Shown piece by piece: positions 15,059 to 22,710 of a stretch of DNA of 27,785 nt; positions within the stretch are counted from its first letter, which is position 1, and every line of letters starts with the position of its first letter. A model generated the notes under the pieces. The model saw nothing but the letters and a program-made list of their open reading frames with translations. It had not been told where the DNA came from and searched no databases. This stretch comes from Candidatus Bathyarchaeota archaeon. Its GTDB lineage: Archaea > Thermoproteota > Bathyarchaeia > TCS64. The translations under genes and the position numbers were made by a program. The stretch spans positions 1 to 27,785 of the forward strand of contig WJIV01000305.1 in NCBI GenBank assembly GCA_014730055.1. The letters are read 5' to 3'.

Positions 15059-17538
15059 GTCGTGGCGTAAAACAAGCTGTTGAATAGAAGCTTAAAGGTA
15101 CTTCTCATCTGATTTCTGAAGTGTGGTGGGCATCCCATCATTATGATAGTGCCATTACCAGCGGGGATCTCTGCTACAGCTGTGCTTCCTCTGAGGTGCC
15201 TCTCACCTAATATCCATCCACTAAGTAGAGGAGAGGCCTCGGGATACCAGGCTACAGGTGTACCCTCTTTGATGTTAAACGCTGGGCTATTCAGGAACAT
15301 AATAGCCTCCTCTCTTGAATATCCGAATCCTATTGGATGTGTATCATCAACAATTACTCTAAGGATGCTGCCAGGGCAATAGAATTCTTTCTCATCAAGC
15401 CCATCTAATATGAGTTCTACACCAGCCCATAGACTCTTAACAGCATACTCAGATGCGCGGTTCAATGTAACTACAGTTCCCCCATTATCTAGGAAGCGAA
15501 GGATTTCCCTAGTTCCTTCTTCCCCAACACCTTCACGGTATTTTCTCTCATACTTCTTAGGGTACAACCATCTTTGCCCTTCCATACCTTTTACCAAAAT
15601 ATCGTCTGTGAGATCTGGTATGATGAGCACATCAAACCTATCAACCCAGTCCCCTGCTTTAACGTCCTGCGGAGACAAGTTCTCGTACTCGAAAGTGTAC
15701 TCCTCTAAAACTTGGCGCAGCCAGCCTTCGTCGGCATTTGGCAGCCAAGCACGATATATGGCTACTCGCGGTTTTTCGATATCAAGATATTCTTCTACAG
15801 GGTTGTCCATCCCATAGAAATCTATTCCCAGTTCTGATAGGTTCTCTAAGTGTTCCTCTATACCGGGTTTAGCTTCAACGATATATGCTCCAGGTTTAAA
15901 CACTTGTCCAATTACCTCTTGGGATTCAAGTGTCCTAGCCAGATAATATCCCTCGAAAAGAAGTTTATTAGCTGCTTTTACAGAGTAATTGGGGACGCAA
16001 CTAAAAATATAATATGGTTTTCCCTCATCATATATTTCTCCTTTTGGTATTTGAAATTCATCGACTCTTTCAAACTTAGTGTCCAACTCGGATTCGACTT
16101 TAACCACATCGACACCAAGCTGTAAACCTAAGGTGTGGGCAGTTACATCGTATGGCACAATAGGGGGAGCGTCTTTTGTCTCTCTCAGGTCCGGATAGAC
16201 CTGCTTTTCTAGAAGGGTCTGAGCGAATCCTCCATAAGGCTGATTGAGTATTACTACGTAGCTGTCTTCTGGGTACACTACTCCCTCTACTTCAAAACTC
16301 TCTTTAGCCCTATGGATCTCAACGTCGCCCATTTTAAGGACCCATAATAATTCTTTAACAGCTCCTAGATCTCTCTGATTTGAAGGAATAACGAAAGCAT
16401 AAGGTTTACCCGGTTTTAATGAACGTTTACCCATCTCATACGTTCCTCTTAGCCATCGTTTCCTGAATTTTGCAGCCGTTTGCAGGCATGCCCATGAGGC
16501 GACAAGTTCATAGTCGATAATGTCTCTTAGTGTCCATCTACCGCCCTTCCAGGGTAATGGATGATTCCACCTGGTTTCCCTGGGATTATATCCTCTTCTA
16601 GCTTCGAGTTGTTCTGGACTTAATTCAATTGGGCTAGCGATGTCAACACTTGCTGCTTCACTTAGAATCCTTATTCCCCCGTGGTAGTGTTGGTATGCTC
16701 TCGCTGGTGTCCATGCGTCAAAAATCCAGTGAGTTACGACTCCTGCTTTTCCATCCCTGTTCAAGGCATCAGCCATGCTGGTACCCATGAAGTTGACTCC
16801 ACCTAGGATAACTGGGTCAATATTTGGTTCATAAGGATCAGTAAATGGTGGAACGAAAAACCTTGGTCCATCTTGACCCATCTGGTGAATGTCATAGACT
16901 ATCTGTGGGTGCCACTTGTTATGTATATGCTCGACCGTCAACTGCGTCTCCTTCAGGTTGAACATGTACCAATCCCTGTTATTATCATGACCCGCGTATT
17001 CATGATAGACATAGGGTGGCCCTGAACCTTCATACTCCGTTCCAAGATATTTCTCATACCAATCGACCACAATCCTGTTTCCATCAGGGTTAAGAGATGG
17101 CACAAAAAGGAAGATTACTTTATCTAAAACCTCATTTACATCTTCGGACTCCTCACTAGCTAACTTGTATAGGAGTTCCATACTCATCTGGCTACCACCT
17201 ACTTCAGTGCTGTGGATGCTACAGCTGATCATACAGATGGTTTTACCCCTTTCGATCAAGTCTTTAGCTTCTTCATCTGAGAGGTCTTTGGGGTTGCTCA
17301 ATCTGAGCTGTATCTTCCTATATTCTTCGAGCCTCTGCAGGTTTTCCGGTGAACTAATAACAGCTAGTAGGAATGGATTACCCAGTGTAGATTCTCCCAG
17401 AACCTCAACTTTAACTCGATTTGATTCATCATCAACCTTTTTAAAATACTCAACAATCTCAGGCCAGTCTGCTAATTTACGATCAGTACCAACCCTAAAA
17501 TTAAGGTGCTCTTCCGGGGCAGTAACCTTTTCTAACAT
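15055..17538 (-). CDS. Large M14-family zinc metallocarboxypeptidase
   Basis: The 827-residue protein has an N-terminal M14 peptidase domain (about 1-310). Zinc ligands are His109 and Glu112 in SIHSTEVGG and His218 in VYDIHQMG. Substrate-binding residues appear in LNPDGN (149-154) and NNRDWYMFN (186-194), and LSEAAS at 292-297 may carry the catalytic Glu294. The remaining 500 residues hold mixed alpha/beta sequence, including VLIIPDL and GGTVVTLNRASEYAV, which recall a class I glutamine amidotransferase-like domain found at the end of some M14 proteins. It begins MLEKVTAPEEHL with no signal peptide, although many long M14 relatives are exported, so it appears cytosolic. It would remove C-terminal residues or cleave peptide-like bonds. 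It is divergent from F3 and its stop overlaps the TIGR04076 stop. Confidence 0.85.
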   Translation of the reverse strand: MLEKVTAPEEHLNFRVGTDRKLADWPEIVEYFKKVDDESNRVKVEVLGESTLGNPFLLAVISSPENLQRLEEYRKIQLRLSNPKDLSDEEAKDLIERGKTICMISCSIHSTEVGGSQMSMELLYKLASEESEDVNEVLDKVIFLFVPSLNPDGNRIVVDWYEKYLGTEYEGSGPPYVYHEYAGHDNNRDWYMFNLKETQLTVEHIHNKWHPQIVYDIHQMGQDGPRFFVPPFTDPYEPNIDPVILGGVNFMGTSMADALNRDGKAGVVTHWIFDAWTPARAYQHYHGGIRILSEAASVDIASPIELSPEQLEARRGYNPRETRWNHPLPWKGGRWTLRDIIDYELVASWACLQTAAKFRKRWLRGTYEMGKRSLKPGKPYAFVIPSNQRDLGAVKELLWVLKMGDVEIHRAKESFEVEGVVYPEDSYVVILNQPYGGFAQTLLEKQVYPDLRETKDAPPIVPYDVTAHTLGLQLGVDVVKVESELDTKFERVDEFQIPKGEIYDEGKPYYIFSCVPNYSVKAANKLLFEGYYLARTLESQEVIGQVFKPGAYIVEAKPGIEEHLENLSELGIDFYGMDNPVEEYLDIEKPRVAIYRAWLPNADEGWLRQVLEEYTFEYENLSPQDVKAGDWVDRFDVLIIPDLTDDILVKGMEGQRWLYPKKYERKYREGVGEEGTREILRFLDNGGTVVTLNRASEYAVKSLWAGVELILDGLDEKEFYCPGSILRVIVDDTHPIGFGYSREEAIMFLNSPAFNIKEGTPVAWYPEASPLLSGWILGERHLRGSTAVAEIPAGNGTIIMMGCPPHFRNQMRSTFKLLFNSLFYATT

Positions 17539-17611
17539 ACATTAGACTAAACATTACAAATAGTTAAGACCAGCGAATAACCTAAGAAGCTTGAATACCA
17601 ATATCTAAAGA

Positions 17612-18130
17612 ATGGACAATAATAAAAAAAAGGAAAATAATATTGACAAAGCTAAGGACTCTGATGATATAGACGAAAATACTGATATAGATATTCAGAA
17701 TGAGCAAATTAATCAATCAAACTCCAAGAGCTCAGAACCAAGCTTCAATGATTATCTTGCAGGAGCAATGCTGGCAAATGGTATTATTTGGATATGGTTA
17801 CAACTTATACAGATATTTGGTAGTCAGATGAGCGAGTATACTTTTTTTACTGATCTGAGTTTCATAGTTTTCATTTTCGCAGGATATATAGCTGCTTTTC
17901 AAGTAGGGAAAAGAGTTGATACTGAACATCTTACTGTTGGATTAAAAACTGCCGGATACAGTTTGATAATGTCCTTAATTATTATGTATACATCATGGCC
18001 AGCAGCATCAAATCGGCTTGCATTAACTCTGATGCTATGTCTAGTATTTGGCGGGGTAATAGGGGGATATATGAATATTAGAAGAAGAATAGAAATTAGG
18101 CGAAAAAAAATGAAGGATGCAAGTACTTAA
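17612..18130 (+). CDS. Small four-helix membrane protein F3 with polar N-terminal extension
   Basis: F3 has 172 residues. The first 45 or so are rich in Asp, Asn, Lys and Ser (NNKKKENNIDKAKDSDD...) and probably disordered. Then DYLAGAMLANGIIWIWLQLI begins a block of about four helices matching F2 and, more loosely, F1. The mid-protein HLTVGL and the C-terminal CLVFGGVIGGYM have counterparts in F2 (HLRIGI, CFVLGGVAASYI). The tail is strongly basic (RRRIEIRRKKMKD). F2 ends in KNQLRG and lacks the long front extension. F3 is 39 bases ahead of E2, on the same strand, and both precede cassette 2. Function unknown; probably a subunit or chaperone-like partner of the A-D complex. Confidence 0.75.
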   Translation: MDNNKKKENNIDKAKDSDDIDENTDIDIQNEQINQSNSKSSEPSFNDYLAGAMLANGIIWIWLQLIQIFGSQMSEYTFFTDLSFIVFIFAGYIAAFQVGKRVDTEHLTVGLKTAGYSLIMSLIIMYTSWPAASNRLALTLMLCLVFGGVIGGYMNIRRRIEIRRKKMKDAST

Positions 18131-18169
18131 ATCTAATATCTCTATGAAATCATAATATCAGTGAAGATA

Positions 18170-18556
18170 ATGTTCTGGGATGAGGAGATCAAGCCAGAGG
18201 ATATAGAAGAAATCATAGAATGGACTGCGAGAGAGCTCTATAAATATGGGTTGGAGACAGCGGCGATTCTTTTCATTGAGAGTTATAAACCTATTAGTAG
18301 AGTCGGGTCAAGTATGGGACAGGTCTTTTTTTATCCACTATTGCCTTTCCTAGGGGATAATGCTATGGTTAAAGGTGATAAATTCTTCAGGATTTTTCAG
18401 GAAAAAGAAAATGTTGATAAACTAATAGATAGATTAGAAGAAATCTCGATTAAAGGGATCGAACCTAAAGTAAACGATCAACGCAAAGTATCAACTAATG
18501 AAATATCTCATGGGAAAAAGGAAAAGAAAGGATGGAGAAAATACTTGCCTTTCTAG
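18170..18556 (+). CDS. Small charged cytosolic protein E2
   Basis: E2 has 128 residues from the ATG at 18170 (MFWDEEIKPED...). A GTG nine bases upstream is in frame but would add only MKI ahead of a start that already aligns with E1. The folded part matches E1 over about 85 residues: EEI-x-P-E-[DE], Y-x-[LM]-ET-[AV]-AIL, ES-x-KP-[IL], PFLG-like LLPFLG, and E-[KR]-[ED]-N-[VI]-[DE]-KLI. After an unrelated polar linker it ends in KKGWRKYLPF, matching the E1 tail KKGWMKWWPF. Family unknown. It follows F3 and precedes cassette 2 by about 300 bases, so it may be transcribed with F3 rather than with A2. Confidence 0.72.
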   Translation: MFWDEEIKPEDIEEIIEWTARELYKYGLETAAILFIESYKPISRVGSSMGQVFFYPLLPFLGDNAMVKGDKFFRIFQEKENVDKLIDRLEEISIKGIEPKVNDQRKVSTNEISHGKKEKKGWRKYLPF

Positions 18557-18741
18557 AGGAGAATCATATGTTTATTATAATTGATAGAGAAATTAATGTT
18601 ACTCTCATTTAGTAAAAATAATTATCCTACACAAAAATACGTTCTTTATAATTTTATAAAAAATAAAGTATGTAACTTGCTCATAAATTATTACTGGATT
18701 GAGTACATTTTTAAAAAGAACTCAAGAATTCAAAAAAAGTA

Positions 18742-18750
18742 TTATATATA
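18742..18750 (+). promoter_or_regulatory. Possible TATA box of cassette 2
   Basis: ttatatata lies about 110 bases before the A2 ATG. With the usual spacing, transcription would start near 18772-18776 and leave a leader of about 85-90 bases, long for this genome. Confidence 0.35.
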
Positions 18751-18799
18751 CATAATTAGAAATACACTACAAGTCTATCATTCATAGGGACGATTATCT

Positions 18800-18816
18800 A
18801 AGCTCTCTTCGAGCTT
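18800..18816 (+). repeat. Short inverted repeat in the predicted leader of cassette 2
   Basis: AAGCTC and GAGCTT are exact reverse complements separated by five bases, forming a 6-base stem. No T-tract follows, so it is not a bacterial-type terminator. It could be an RNA structure or a dyad for a dimeric regulator, or chance. Confidence 0.4.
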
Positions 18817-18847
18817 GAACCGACCCTTTGAATAGACTAACATTTAC

Positions 18848-18853
18848 GGAAGG
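18848..18853 (+). promoter_or_regulatory. Shine-Dalgarno site fixing the A2 start
   Basis: GGAAGG lies seven bases ahead of the ATG at 18861. The ATG also matches the A1 start in alignment (MAI opening), so an in-frame TTG at 18828 is rejected. Confidence 0.55.
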
Positions 18854-18860
18854 AAAAACA

Positions 18861-19643
18861 ATGGCAATAATAGTAGAAGGACGAGTAATGACTTTCATAC
18901 TAATGGTACTTACATTCGCAGTTATGTATTATTACATGTCGATAAATAAAGAAGAAGAATACACAATCAGAAGTCTACCAGCAATGGAAGCTATCCCCGA
19001 GGCTGTTGGAAGAGCCGCAGAAATGGGCCAACCCGTTTTCTGGACACCTGGAATCTCAGGTAGCTTGAACGACTCTTCACAGGGACCTCAGGTACTGGCT
19101 TCAATAAGCATTCTTGAGTATGTCACTGAAGAATGTGCAAAAGCTGGGGTACACCTACAAACGGTTGTTCCTCTACCCGATGCTCTACCATTAATCGAGG
19201 AAACTATGAGAACTGCATATCTTAGACAGGGTAAGCCAGAAGAATTTAGTCTTGATCAGATTACTTTTATCTCACAGCAGTCACCCTACCTGAGTGGGGT
19301 GCTCGGATATTTCCAGAGAGAAAAACCTGCATCAAACATACTAGTTGGAGGTTTCTACTACGAATCAGTAGTCATCGGTGAAGCTGGTAACACAATTGGT
19401 GCAATGCAGATAGGAGGGACTAATAATACACACCAGATGCCATTCCTCGTAGCGACCTGTGACTACATGTTGCTTGCAGAGGAACTTTTCGCAGCTGGAG
19501 CAGCAATATCTAGAAACAGAGATATGCTAGGAGCAATTAAAGGAGAAGACATAATCAAATTACTATTGATAGCAATCACTGGAATAGGATTTATTCTAGG
19601 CGCAGCAGGTATTACAGTAATAGCCGACTTACTGGGGGTATAA
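18861..19643 (+). CDS. Cassette 2 subunit A2: DUF6754-like membrane-anchored protein
   Basis: A2 has 260 residues from this start, exactly the length of A1. It has a first helix at about 8-26, basic/acidic residues (NKEEEYTIR) just after it, a cytosolic domain and a last helix at about 233-256. Shared with A1: IR-x-LPAMEAIPEAVGRAAE-type signature followed by MGQPVFW, the IGAMQIGGTNNTHQMPF segment, CDYMLLAEELFAAGAA, and LGAAGITVIADLLGV at the end. Between residues 65 and 150 the two copies differ more, and that part may set ligand or partner specificity. A possible role in sensing or transport is guesswork. It heads the second cassette with a longer leader than A1. Confidence 0.8.
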   Translation: MAIIVEGRVMTFILMVLTFAVMYYYMSINKEEEYTIRSLPAMEAIPEAVGRAAEMGQPVFWTPGISGSLNDSSQGPQVLASISILEYVTEECAKAGVHLQTVVPLPDALPLIEETMRTAYLRQGKPEEFSLDQITFISQQSPYLSGVLGYFQREKPASNILVGGFYYESVVIGEAGNTIGAMQIGGTNNTHQMPFLVATCDYMLLAEELFAAGAAISRNRDMLGAIKGEDIIKLLLIAITGIGFILGAAGITVIADLLGV

Positions 19644-19647
19644 ATAA

Positions 19648-20301
19648 ATGTCAAATATTATGAAAAGAGAAGTAGTATACGCGGTCACAGGAATAATTAC
19701 AGTATTAATGCTCGTAGAGTACTTCTTCTGGGCTGAAGCCCAGATATGGGCGGAAACTCTTAGGACTTGGGCTGTTATAGTCTATAATATATCCTTAGGT
19801 CTTGGAGCCATAAGATTACTCATGCAGCACAGCTTGAACTTACAAAGAAGACGTCGAAACTGGGAGTATAGCACAATACTCTTGGTACTCTTCGCTGTGA
19901 TGTTGTTAACTGGGTTTGCGGGATATATATCTACGGGAGTCCAGACAAATAACCAGATCTACAACTGGCTATTCAACAACGTATATACTCCTTTAGGTGC
20001 AACACTTTACCCGATTACCGGGTTCTATATCTTTTCAGCAGCTTATCGTGCTTTCAGAGCCAGAAATATCGATGCAGCTTTAATGTTAATTGCTGGATGT
20101 TTCGTTATCCTGAGCAACGCCCCTGTCGGTGAAGCAATATGGATTGGGTTCGCTAGAATAGGTGAATGGTTCAGATTCACGGGACAAGTGCCTGGAATGA
20201 GAACTTTCGCTCTAGTAGGGGCACTAGGTCTAATATCTTATGGATTTAGAGCTCTTCTAGGTAAAGAGCGAGGATTCTATGCAGGAGGAGATGTTGAATG
20301 A
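19648..20301 (+). CDS. Cassette 2 subunit B2: multi-helix membrane protein
   Basis: B2 has 217 residues and five to six hydrophobic helices, matching B1 through its length. Strongest identities: W-x-V-[IV] before LGLGA-x-[RN]-LL, YNWLFNNVYTPLGATLY, FY-x-x-x-AY-[RK]-x-x-RARN-[FI]-DAAL, and a helix ending with VIL-[SG]-N-[AT]-P. A Gly/Arg-rich C-terminus (LLGKERGFYAGG) replaces the B1 tail. The ATG at 19648 has GGGGGT at 19634-19639 ahead of it; an ATG 12 bases later is also possible. It starts four bases after the A2 stop, and its stop overlaps C2 by the same ATGA seen at B1/C1. Family unknown. Confidence 0.78.
   Translation: MSNIMKREVVYAVTGIITVLMLVEYFFWAEAQIWAETLRTWAVIVYNISLGLGAIRLLMQHSLNLQRRRRNWEYSTILLVLFAVMLLTGFAGYISTGVQTNNQIYNWLFNNVYTPLGATLYPITGFYIFSAAYRAFRARNIDAALMLIAGCFVILSNAPVGEAIWIGFARIGEWFRFTGQVPGMRTFALVGALGLISYGFRALLGKERGFYAGGDVE
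20284..20290 (+). promoter_or_regulatory. Shine-Dalgarno site of C2
   Basis: GGAGGAG inside the end of B2 lies seven bases ahead of the C2 ATG, at the same place as the C1 site in cassette 1. Confidence 0.55.
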
Positions 20302-21128
20302 GTATCTTGGAAAGATTACAGGATATAGATCGGAGAGTATTTTACTGGATACTTTTCTTTGCGCTCATGATACCCTATCTTAATCCAATTGGATTCCCTA
20401 TTACTATCGCTGAAAACACAGAAGACCTATACGAAGGTATTACAGGTGATTCAGTTGAGCCTGGTGAAGTCTGGATAATTAACTTTGGTTACGGCGTCAG
20501 CGCCTGGTCAGAGTGTCATCCAGGTGTTACTGTTTGTACTAAGGCTCTATTTAGAGAGGATGCAAAACTAATATTCATTGGACCTCACTACGACGTAGAG
20601 CTGACATATAACAGGCTACAAGTAACAGTTCCCGACTTTGCAGACAAAGAATATGGAGTTGACTACGTCTTCTTAGGTTACATCACTGGAGGTGAATCAG
20701 CTATTGCACAGCTCGCTTCAAATATTAGAAGCGTATACCCTGAAGACCACTTCGGTACTCCACTTGATGAAATACCTATGATGGAGGGTGTAAACACACA
20801 TAACGATATTGCAGGAGTACTATCCTCAGACACAGGAGACTGGGGTGGATATTTCCTTACCCAGTGGCAGGCGGCATATGGTACAAAGCTTGCGGAAATA
20901 GGTATCGCCATGAACGGCTCAACTGATGTTCCTAGATGGCAAGCAGGTAACTATTTCGGACTTAGTGTAGGTTCTAGAGGCGGAGCCGAACTAGAGTCTC
21001 TAATTGGAGAGCCTGGTGAGGCAACGACTGCTATGGACAGCATAAGCGTAAGTCACCTGCTGATTGTAATTGCCGTAATACTAGCCAACATTGGTGTAAT
21101 AACTGAAAGATTAGGAGGAAGTAGCTAA
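20298..21128 (+). CDS. Cassette 2 subunit C2: two-anchor protein with a large extracytoplasmic domain
   Basis: C2 has 276 residues, one fewer than C1, with helices at about 14-32 and 251-268. Basic residues before helix 1 (DRR) and after the last (ERL) place the central domain outside the cytosol. Shared blocks with C1: NPIGFPI-like after helix 1, EPGEVWIINFGYG, EYGVDYVFLGYITGG, FGTPLDEIPMMEGV, and GNYFGLSVGSRGGAELE. Unlike C1 it has two nearby cysteines, Cys73 and Cys80 (ECHPGVTVC), in the predicted outside domain; they might form a disulfide or hold a metal. C1 has Pro/Gly-rich sequence in that place. Family unknown. The stop abuts the D2 ATG with no gap. Confidence 0.78.
   Translation: MSILERLQDIDRRVFYWILFFALMIPYLNPIGFPITIAENTEDLYEGITGDSVEPGEVWIINFGYGVSAWSECHPGVTVCTKALFREDAKLIFIGPHYDVELTYNRLQVTVPDFADKEYGVDYVFLGYITGGESAIAQLASNIRSVYPEDHFGTPLDEIPMMEGVNTHNDIAGVLSSDTGDWGGYFLTQWQAAYGTKLAEIGIAMNGSTDVPRWQAGNYFGLSVGSRGGAELESLIGEPGEATTAMDSISVSHLLIVIAVILANIGVITERLGGSS
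21113..21118 (+). promoter_or_regulatory. Shine-Dalgarno site of D2
   Basis: AGGAGG lies ten bases ahead of the D2 ATG, within the last codons of C2. Confidence 0.5.
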
Positions 21129-21764
21129 ATGGCATATCCAACAGCAACATGGGACATTATAGGTTTATGGACTGGCTGGGTTTTGATGATGATGGTATAT
21201 AGTTATCCATTATACAAAGAGAATCCAGCATACAGAGCAGCAGAGCATCTTTTCATTGGTGTTACTCTAGCAATTACGATAATCACTAACACAAATAACG
21301 TGATAAGAATGGCAGTCAGACCATTATTACAGGGGCAGATACTGATGATAGTACCCCTTGTTGTAGGTTTACTGATTTTCACTATGCTTATCCCCGACTA
21401 TAGATGGGTAAGCCGTTATCCGATTGCCTTACTTGTAGGCACAGGGTTCGGTTTAGGTATCAGAGGTACTATAAGACCAAACATACAGGATGCAATAATT
21501 AGCACAATTACAGCTCCCTCAGATGGTGGAGCCATGGCGTGGATCAATTTCCTCTATGTAGCCATCGGACTTGTCTGCAGCGTAATGTACTTCGTACTTA
21601 CATACGAGCATTCCGGTGTGTTAAAAGCACCAACAAGAGTGGGTCGACTATTCATCATGGTTGGTCTAGGAGCTTACTTCGGAAATACAGTATTATTCAG
21701 GTTCACTATGCTAGCTGGAAGAGCACAATTCTTCTTGCAAGTACTCGGCCTTATTCCAATGTAA
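21129..21764 (+). CDS. Cassette 2 subunit D2: multi-helix membrane protein
   Basis: D2 has 211 residues and about five to six helices. It matches D1 in AEHLFIG (39-44), SRYPIALLVGTGFGLGIRGTI (about 95-115), GR-[LW]-x-x-x-[VL]-G-[LF]-GA-[YS]-FGNT and the final R-[FG]-x-M-x-x-GR-x-[QV]-FLL. Helix number, charged loop placement and length all agree, so the two are paralogues. The motif arginines and glycines look like the functional core. It closes cassette 2, and a T-rich terminator follows. No function is known to me. Confidence 0.78.
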   Translation: MAYPTATWDIIGLWTGWVLMMMVYSYPLYKENPAYRAAEHLFIGVTLAITIITNTNNVIRMAVRPLLQGQILMIVPLVVGLLIFTMLIPDYRWVSRYPIALLVGTGFGLGIRGTIRPNIQDAIISTITAPSDGGAMAWINFLYVAIGLVCSVMYFVLTYEHSGVLKAPTRVGRLFIMVGLGAYFGNTVLFRFTMLAGRAQFFLQVLGLIPM

Positions 21765-21768
21765 CAAT

Positions 21769-21790
21769 CCCCTTTTTCTTTAAATTTTTT
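21769..21790 (+). terminator. T-rich terminator after cassette 2
   Basis: A C-run followed by T-runs of five, three and six bases lies just after the D2 stop, with no hairpin. It separates cassette 2 from the DUF483 gene. Confidence 0.45.
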
Positions 21791-21830
21791 AGCAGATATT
21801 AAAAAGAGTAAAGACATTATTGATTTAACT

Positions 21831-22697
21831 TTGAAAGAGGATTTAATAGATAACTTAATCAAAGAAGTTCATATTCTTGAAAGAGTCAAGATTGAATCAT
21901 ACATTATCCCATATCTAGATTTAAGACCGGTTAGTCAGATTACAATCCCAGCAGAACTCCCAGAGGGTGCTGAAATGGGTCAGAAAATTGATAAGAATGC
22001 TAAGCCGATGATGTCAAAACTTCGCTCAATTACAGACCCAAGGAGAAAAGCGGTAGCAATACAAGCATTAAAGAAATTTTTAGGAAAAAATTTTGAAGAA
22101 ATCGTAGAAGATTCTGTAACTTACAGAGTACATTACAAGTGGGCTGATGATATGAACTTGAGAAACAACCGGTATCAAGTTAGACCAACAGTACACGAAA
22201 TATATTTTTACAAAGACCGTGAAAGCGGTAGAAAACTAAAAAAGTTAATGAAAGAACGGGAAAGACTACGAATGAAAGCACGTAGAAACCCAAAACCAGA
22301 TTTAGGGGGTATTCAGTTCGCCTACCCTGAGGAATTCGATGAGAAATGGATACTAAATATGGGGAAGCTATTAGGTTATCCAGAATGCTGCTCAAAGAGA
22401 TATGCCCAGGATAGAATAAATGGAATAAATGTGGAGGCCAGGGCAGCTAATCAACTTAATGAAAAAATTAATAATGATATTCCAGTAGATCCACATGCTT
22501 ATCCCTTAAGTTATTTTTTCCCATGTAACCCATCTTGTACTAACGCCATAAAACTCGGCCTTGGTTGGAAGGAGAAACTGAGAGGATTTGATCATAGGAT
22601 TGCATCTATTTACCGTGACCAAATTGAAAATAACCTGAAAACCGTTCTAAAACAACCGGAATTAATCCAGAGATACGTTAACCAGGTAAATACCTAA
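21831..22697 (+). CDS. DUF483-family protein (TTG start)
   Basis: This 288-residue soluble protein fits the archaeal DUF483 family. The key sequence is LGYPECCSKRYAQD (181-194) with Cys186 and Cys187, followed by SYFFPCNPSCTNAI (227-240) with Cys232 and Cys236. The four cysteines and spacing suggest a metal or iron-sulfur site. The basic middle (residues 128-155, KDRESGRKLKKLMKERERLR) may bind nucleic acid or be a helical linker. No ATG lies upstream in the open frame; the TTG at 21831 is the most likely start, and an ATG at residue 49 would cut off much of the front. Its reaction is not known. It is followed after 13 bases by the PRTase-like gene on the same strand. Confidence 0.75.
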   Translation: MKEDLIDNLIKEVHILERVKIESYIIPYLDLRPVSQITIPAELPEGAEMGQKIDKNAKPMMSKLRSITDPRRKAVAIQALKKFLGKNFEEIVEDSVTYRVHYKWADDMNLRNNRYQVRPTVHEIYFYKDRESGRKLKKLMKERERLRMKARRNPKPDLGGIQFAYPEEFDEKWILNMGKLLGYPECCSKRYAQDRINGINVEARAANQLNEKINNDIPVDPHAYPLSYFFPCNPSCTNAIKLGLGWKEKLRGFDHRIASIYRDQIENNLKTVLKQPELIQRYVNQVNT

Positions 22698-22710
22698 TTG
22701 TGATAACCGA

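Larger units (their letters stand above)
18557..18860 (+). other. Gene-free AT-rich region ahead of cassette 2
   Basis: About 300 bases with no convincing gene. The first two thirds are very AT-rich. One open frame (18581-18787) has low-complexity Lys/Asn/Ile/Tyr content, no Shine-Dalgarno site and no resemblance to anything I know, so I do not call it. The last 120 bases hold the likely promoter and leader of A2: a TATA-like run at 18742-18750, a short inverted repeat at 18800-18816 and a Shine-Dalgarno site at 18848-18853. Confidence 0.6.

Noticed and set aside
18581..18787. A 68-codon open frame in the AT-rich region ahead of cassette 2
   Set aside because: Low-complexity Lys/Asn/Ile/Tyr composition expected of random AT-rich DNA, no Shine-Dalgarno site or promoter at the right distance, and no recognisable similarity.
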